Below the pieces are notes generated by a model that saw only the letters and a list, made by a program, of their open reading frames with translations, was not told where the DNA came from and ran no database searches. Positions 63,378-64,000 of a stretch of 64,000 nt of DNA are shown here, in pieces (within the stretch, counting starts at the first letter, position 1; every line of letters starts with the position of its first letter). Both the position numbers and the translations under genes were made by a program. Origin of the DNA: JAGTVG01 sp965365275 (GTDB taxonomy: Bacteria; Bacteroidota; Bacteroidia; Cytophagales; Cyclobacteriaceae); contig CBDUBA010000001.1 in the NCBI GenBank assembly GCA_965365275.1, forward strand, positions 131,838-195,837, written 5' to 3'.

Positions 63378-64000
63378 ATATTCTGTTATTGGGATTTTTA
63401 CAACTCATCGGGATCATTACTTTATCGGATGCTGATATTTATGAATCCGATCCCGAAACAATCATTGCTGAGACAAAAGCAATATATCGATCAATAAGGG
63501 ATTTCACTGCAGATGTTAAAATCGAGGTAAATGTAGATTTTATAAACATCCCGGACAAACAAGCCAGGATTATATATAAATACCCGGATAAGATTAAGTT
63601 CAAGAGCAAATCATTTATTATGATCCCTAAAAGGGGAATAGGATACATGATATTCGGATTTCTGGAAAGTGACTATACGGCTATATACTCGGGGGATAAA
63701 ACCATCAATGATCGAAAACTTAAGGAAATTAAAATAATTCCTATGGCGGACAATTCTGATATAATCCTGGCCACATTATTTATAGATCCTAGTGATCATC
63801 TTATTTACCGGATTGAAGCCAACACGAGGGATGCTGGTTTTTTTACAACAGATTTTAGTTATGGAGATTATAGTCCGCTTCCGGATATGAACCGAATACA
63901 GTTTAAAGTAGATGATATACGACTTCCGTTGAACTTCCTGGGGAAGGTAGATGTCGACCGGTCAAAGATTAAAAAAAACACTACCGGAGAAGTCATTCTG
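63374..64000 (+). CDS. LolA-like outer membrane lipoprotein carrier family protein (3' end outside window)
   Basis: At least 209 codons run off the right edge with no stop. I read it from ATG 63374 (ATGA overlap with the permease). A short hydrophobic start (MNILLLGFLQLIGIITLS) serves as signal peptide. Residues ~30-200 have the LolA/LolB half-barrel pattern: TIIAETKAIYRSIRDFTADVKIEVNVDFINIPDKQARIIYKYPDKIKFKS, then LKEIKIIPMADNSDIILATLFIDPSDHLIYRIEA. This matches proteins that carry lipids or lipoproteins across the periplasm. Placed after an ABC ATPase and permease, it could pass the transported substrate to the outer membrane. Confidence 0.75.
   Translation, partial: MNILLLGFLQLIGIITLSDADIYESDPETIIAETKAIYRSIRDFTADVKIEVNVDFINIPDKQARIIYKYPDKIKFKSKSFIMIPKRGIGYMIFGFLESDYTAIYSGDKTINDRKLKEIKIIPMADNSDIILATLFIDPSDHLIYRIEANTRDAGFFTTDFSYGDYSPLPDMNRIQFKVDDIRLPLNFLGKVDVDRSKIKKNTTGEVIL

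Overview
The window is AT-rich chromosomal DNA from a member of the Bacteroidota. The evidence is TonB-dependent receptors with an N-terminal carboxypeptidase-like domain paired with a DUF4249 lipoprotein, many exported sugar-active enzymes with SRR-type Tat signals, MacB/FtsX-type permeases without an adjacent ATPase, a head-GIN protein, a YwqK/MORN lipoprotein and a fatty-acid 2-hydroxylase. The genus cannot be fixed from this sequence; a free-living, probably marine, glycan degrader is an inference. No rRNA, tRNA, CRISPR array, phage or insertion sequence was found.

Layout. 1-5 kb: tandem, related TonB receptors (one cut by the left edge) with a DUF4249 lipoprotein between them. 5.1-10.1 kb (minus strand): a tight four-gene operon made of an NtrC-family response regulator, its histidine kinase, a sulfatase and a short-chain dehydrogenase. 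10.3-20 kb (plus strand): an ornithine-cyclodeaminase-family reductase, a proline-racemase-family protein that looks like trans-3-hydroxy-L-proline dehydratase, and three large FtsX/MacB permeases. Near-identical 17-bp palindromes (TGTTGGA-N3-TCCAACA) lie before the reductase and before the first permease. Each sits 60-61 bp from a TGGCA(C/T) element like a sigma-54 -24 box, so I infer a local regulon of the adjacent NtrC-type regulator. 20-29 kb: DHFR-like, AlkD-like, NTF2-like, DinB, MFS, a glycoside-hydrolase-like lipoprotein, a META lipoprotein, GNAT and a membrane nucleotide cyclase. 30-41 kb: sialidase, an NSS-family Na+ symporter, a 7-TM LuxR regulator, a YwqK lipoprotein, polyphosphate kinase 2, fatty acid hydroxylase, an outer-membrane barrel and a head-GIN protein. 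41-47 kb: esterase, polysaccharide deacetylase, an Ldh-family dehydrogenase with a creatininase-family hydrolase, an NCS2 purine-type permease and a YbaK editing protein.

47.7-60 kb is a sugar catabolism region. It has two exported tandem PIG-L deacetylases, two Tat-exported Gfo/Idh/MocA oxidoreductases and one cytoplasmic one, two Tat-exported TIM-barrel isomerases/epimerases, NagB and a large GH9 enzyme. I infer an extracytoplasmic route that de-N-acetylates and oxidises amino-sugar glycosides, ending in the cytoplasm through NagB. 60-64 kb: a TonB-plug-like protein with no barrel, then an unknown membrane protein, an ABC ATPase, an ABC permease and a LolA-like protein cut by the right edge.

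Functions were assigned by reading the translated sequences for motifs. No database search was run.
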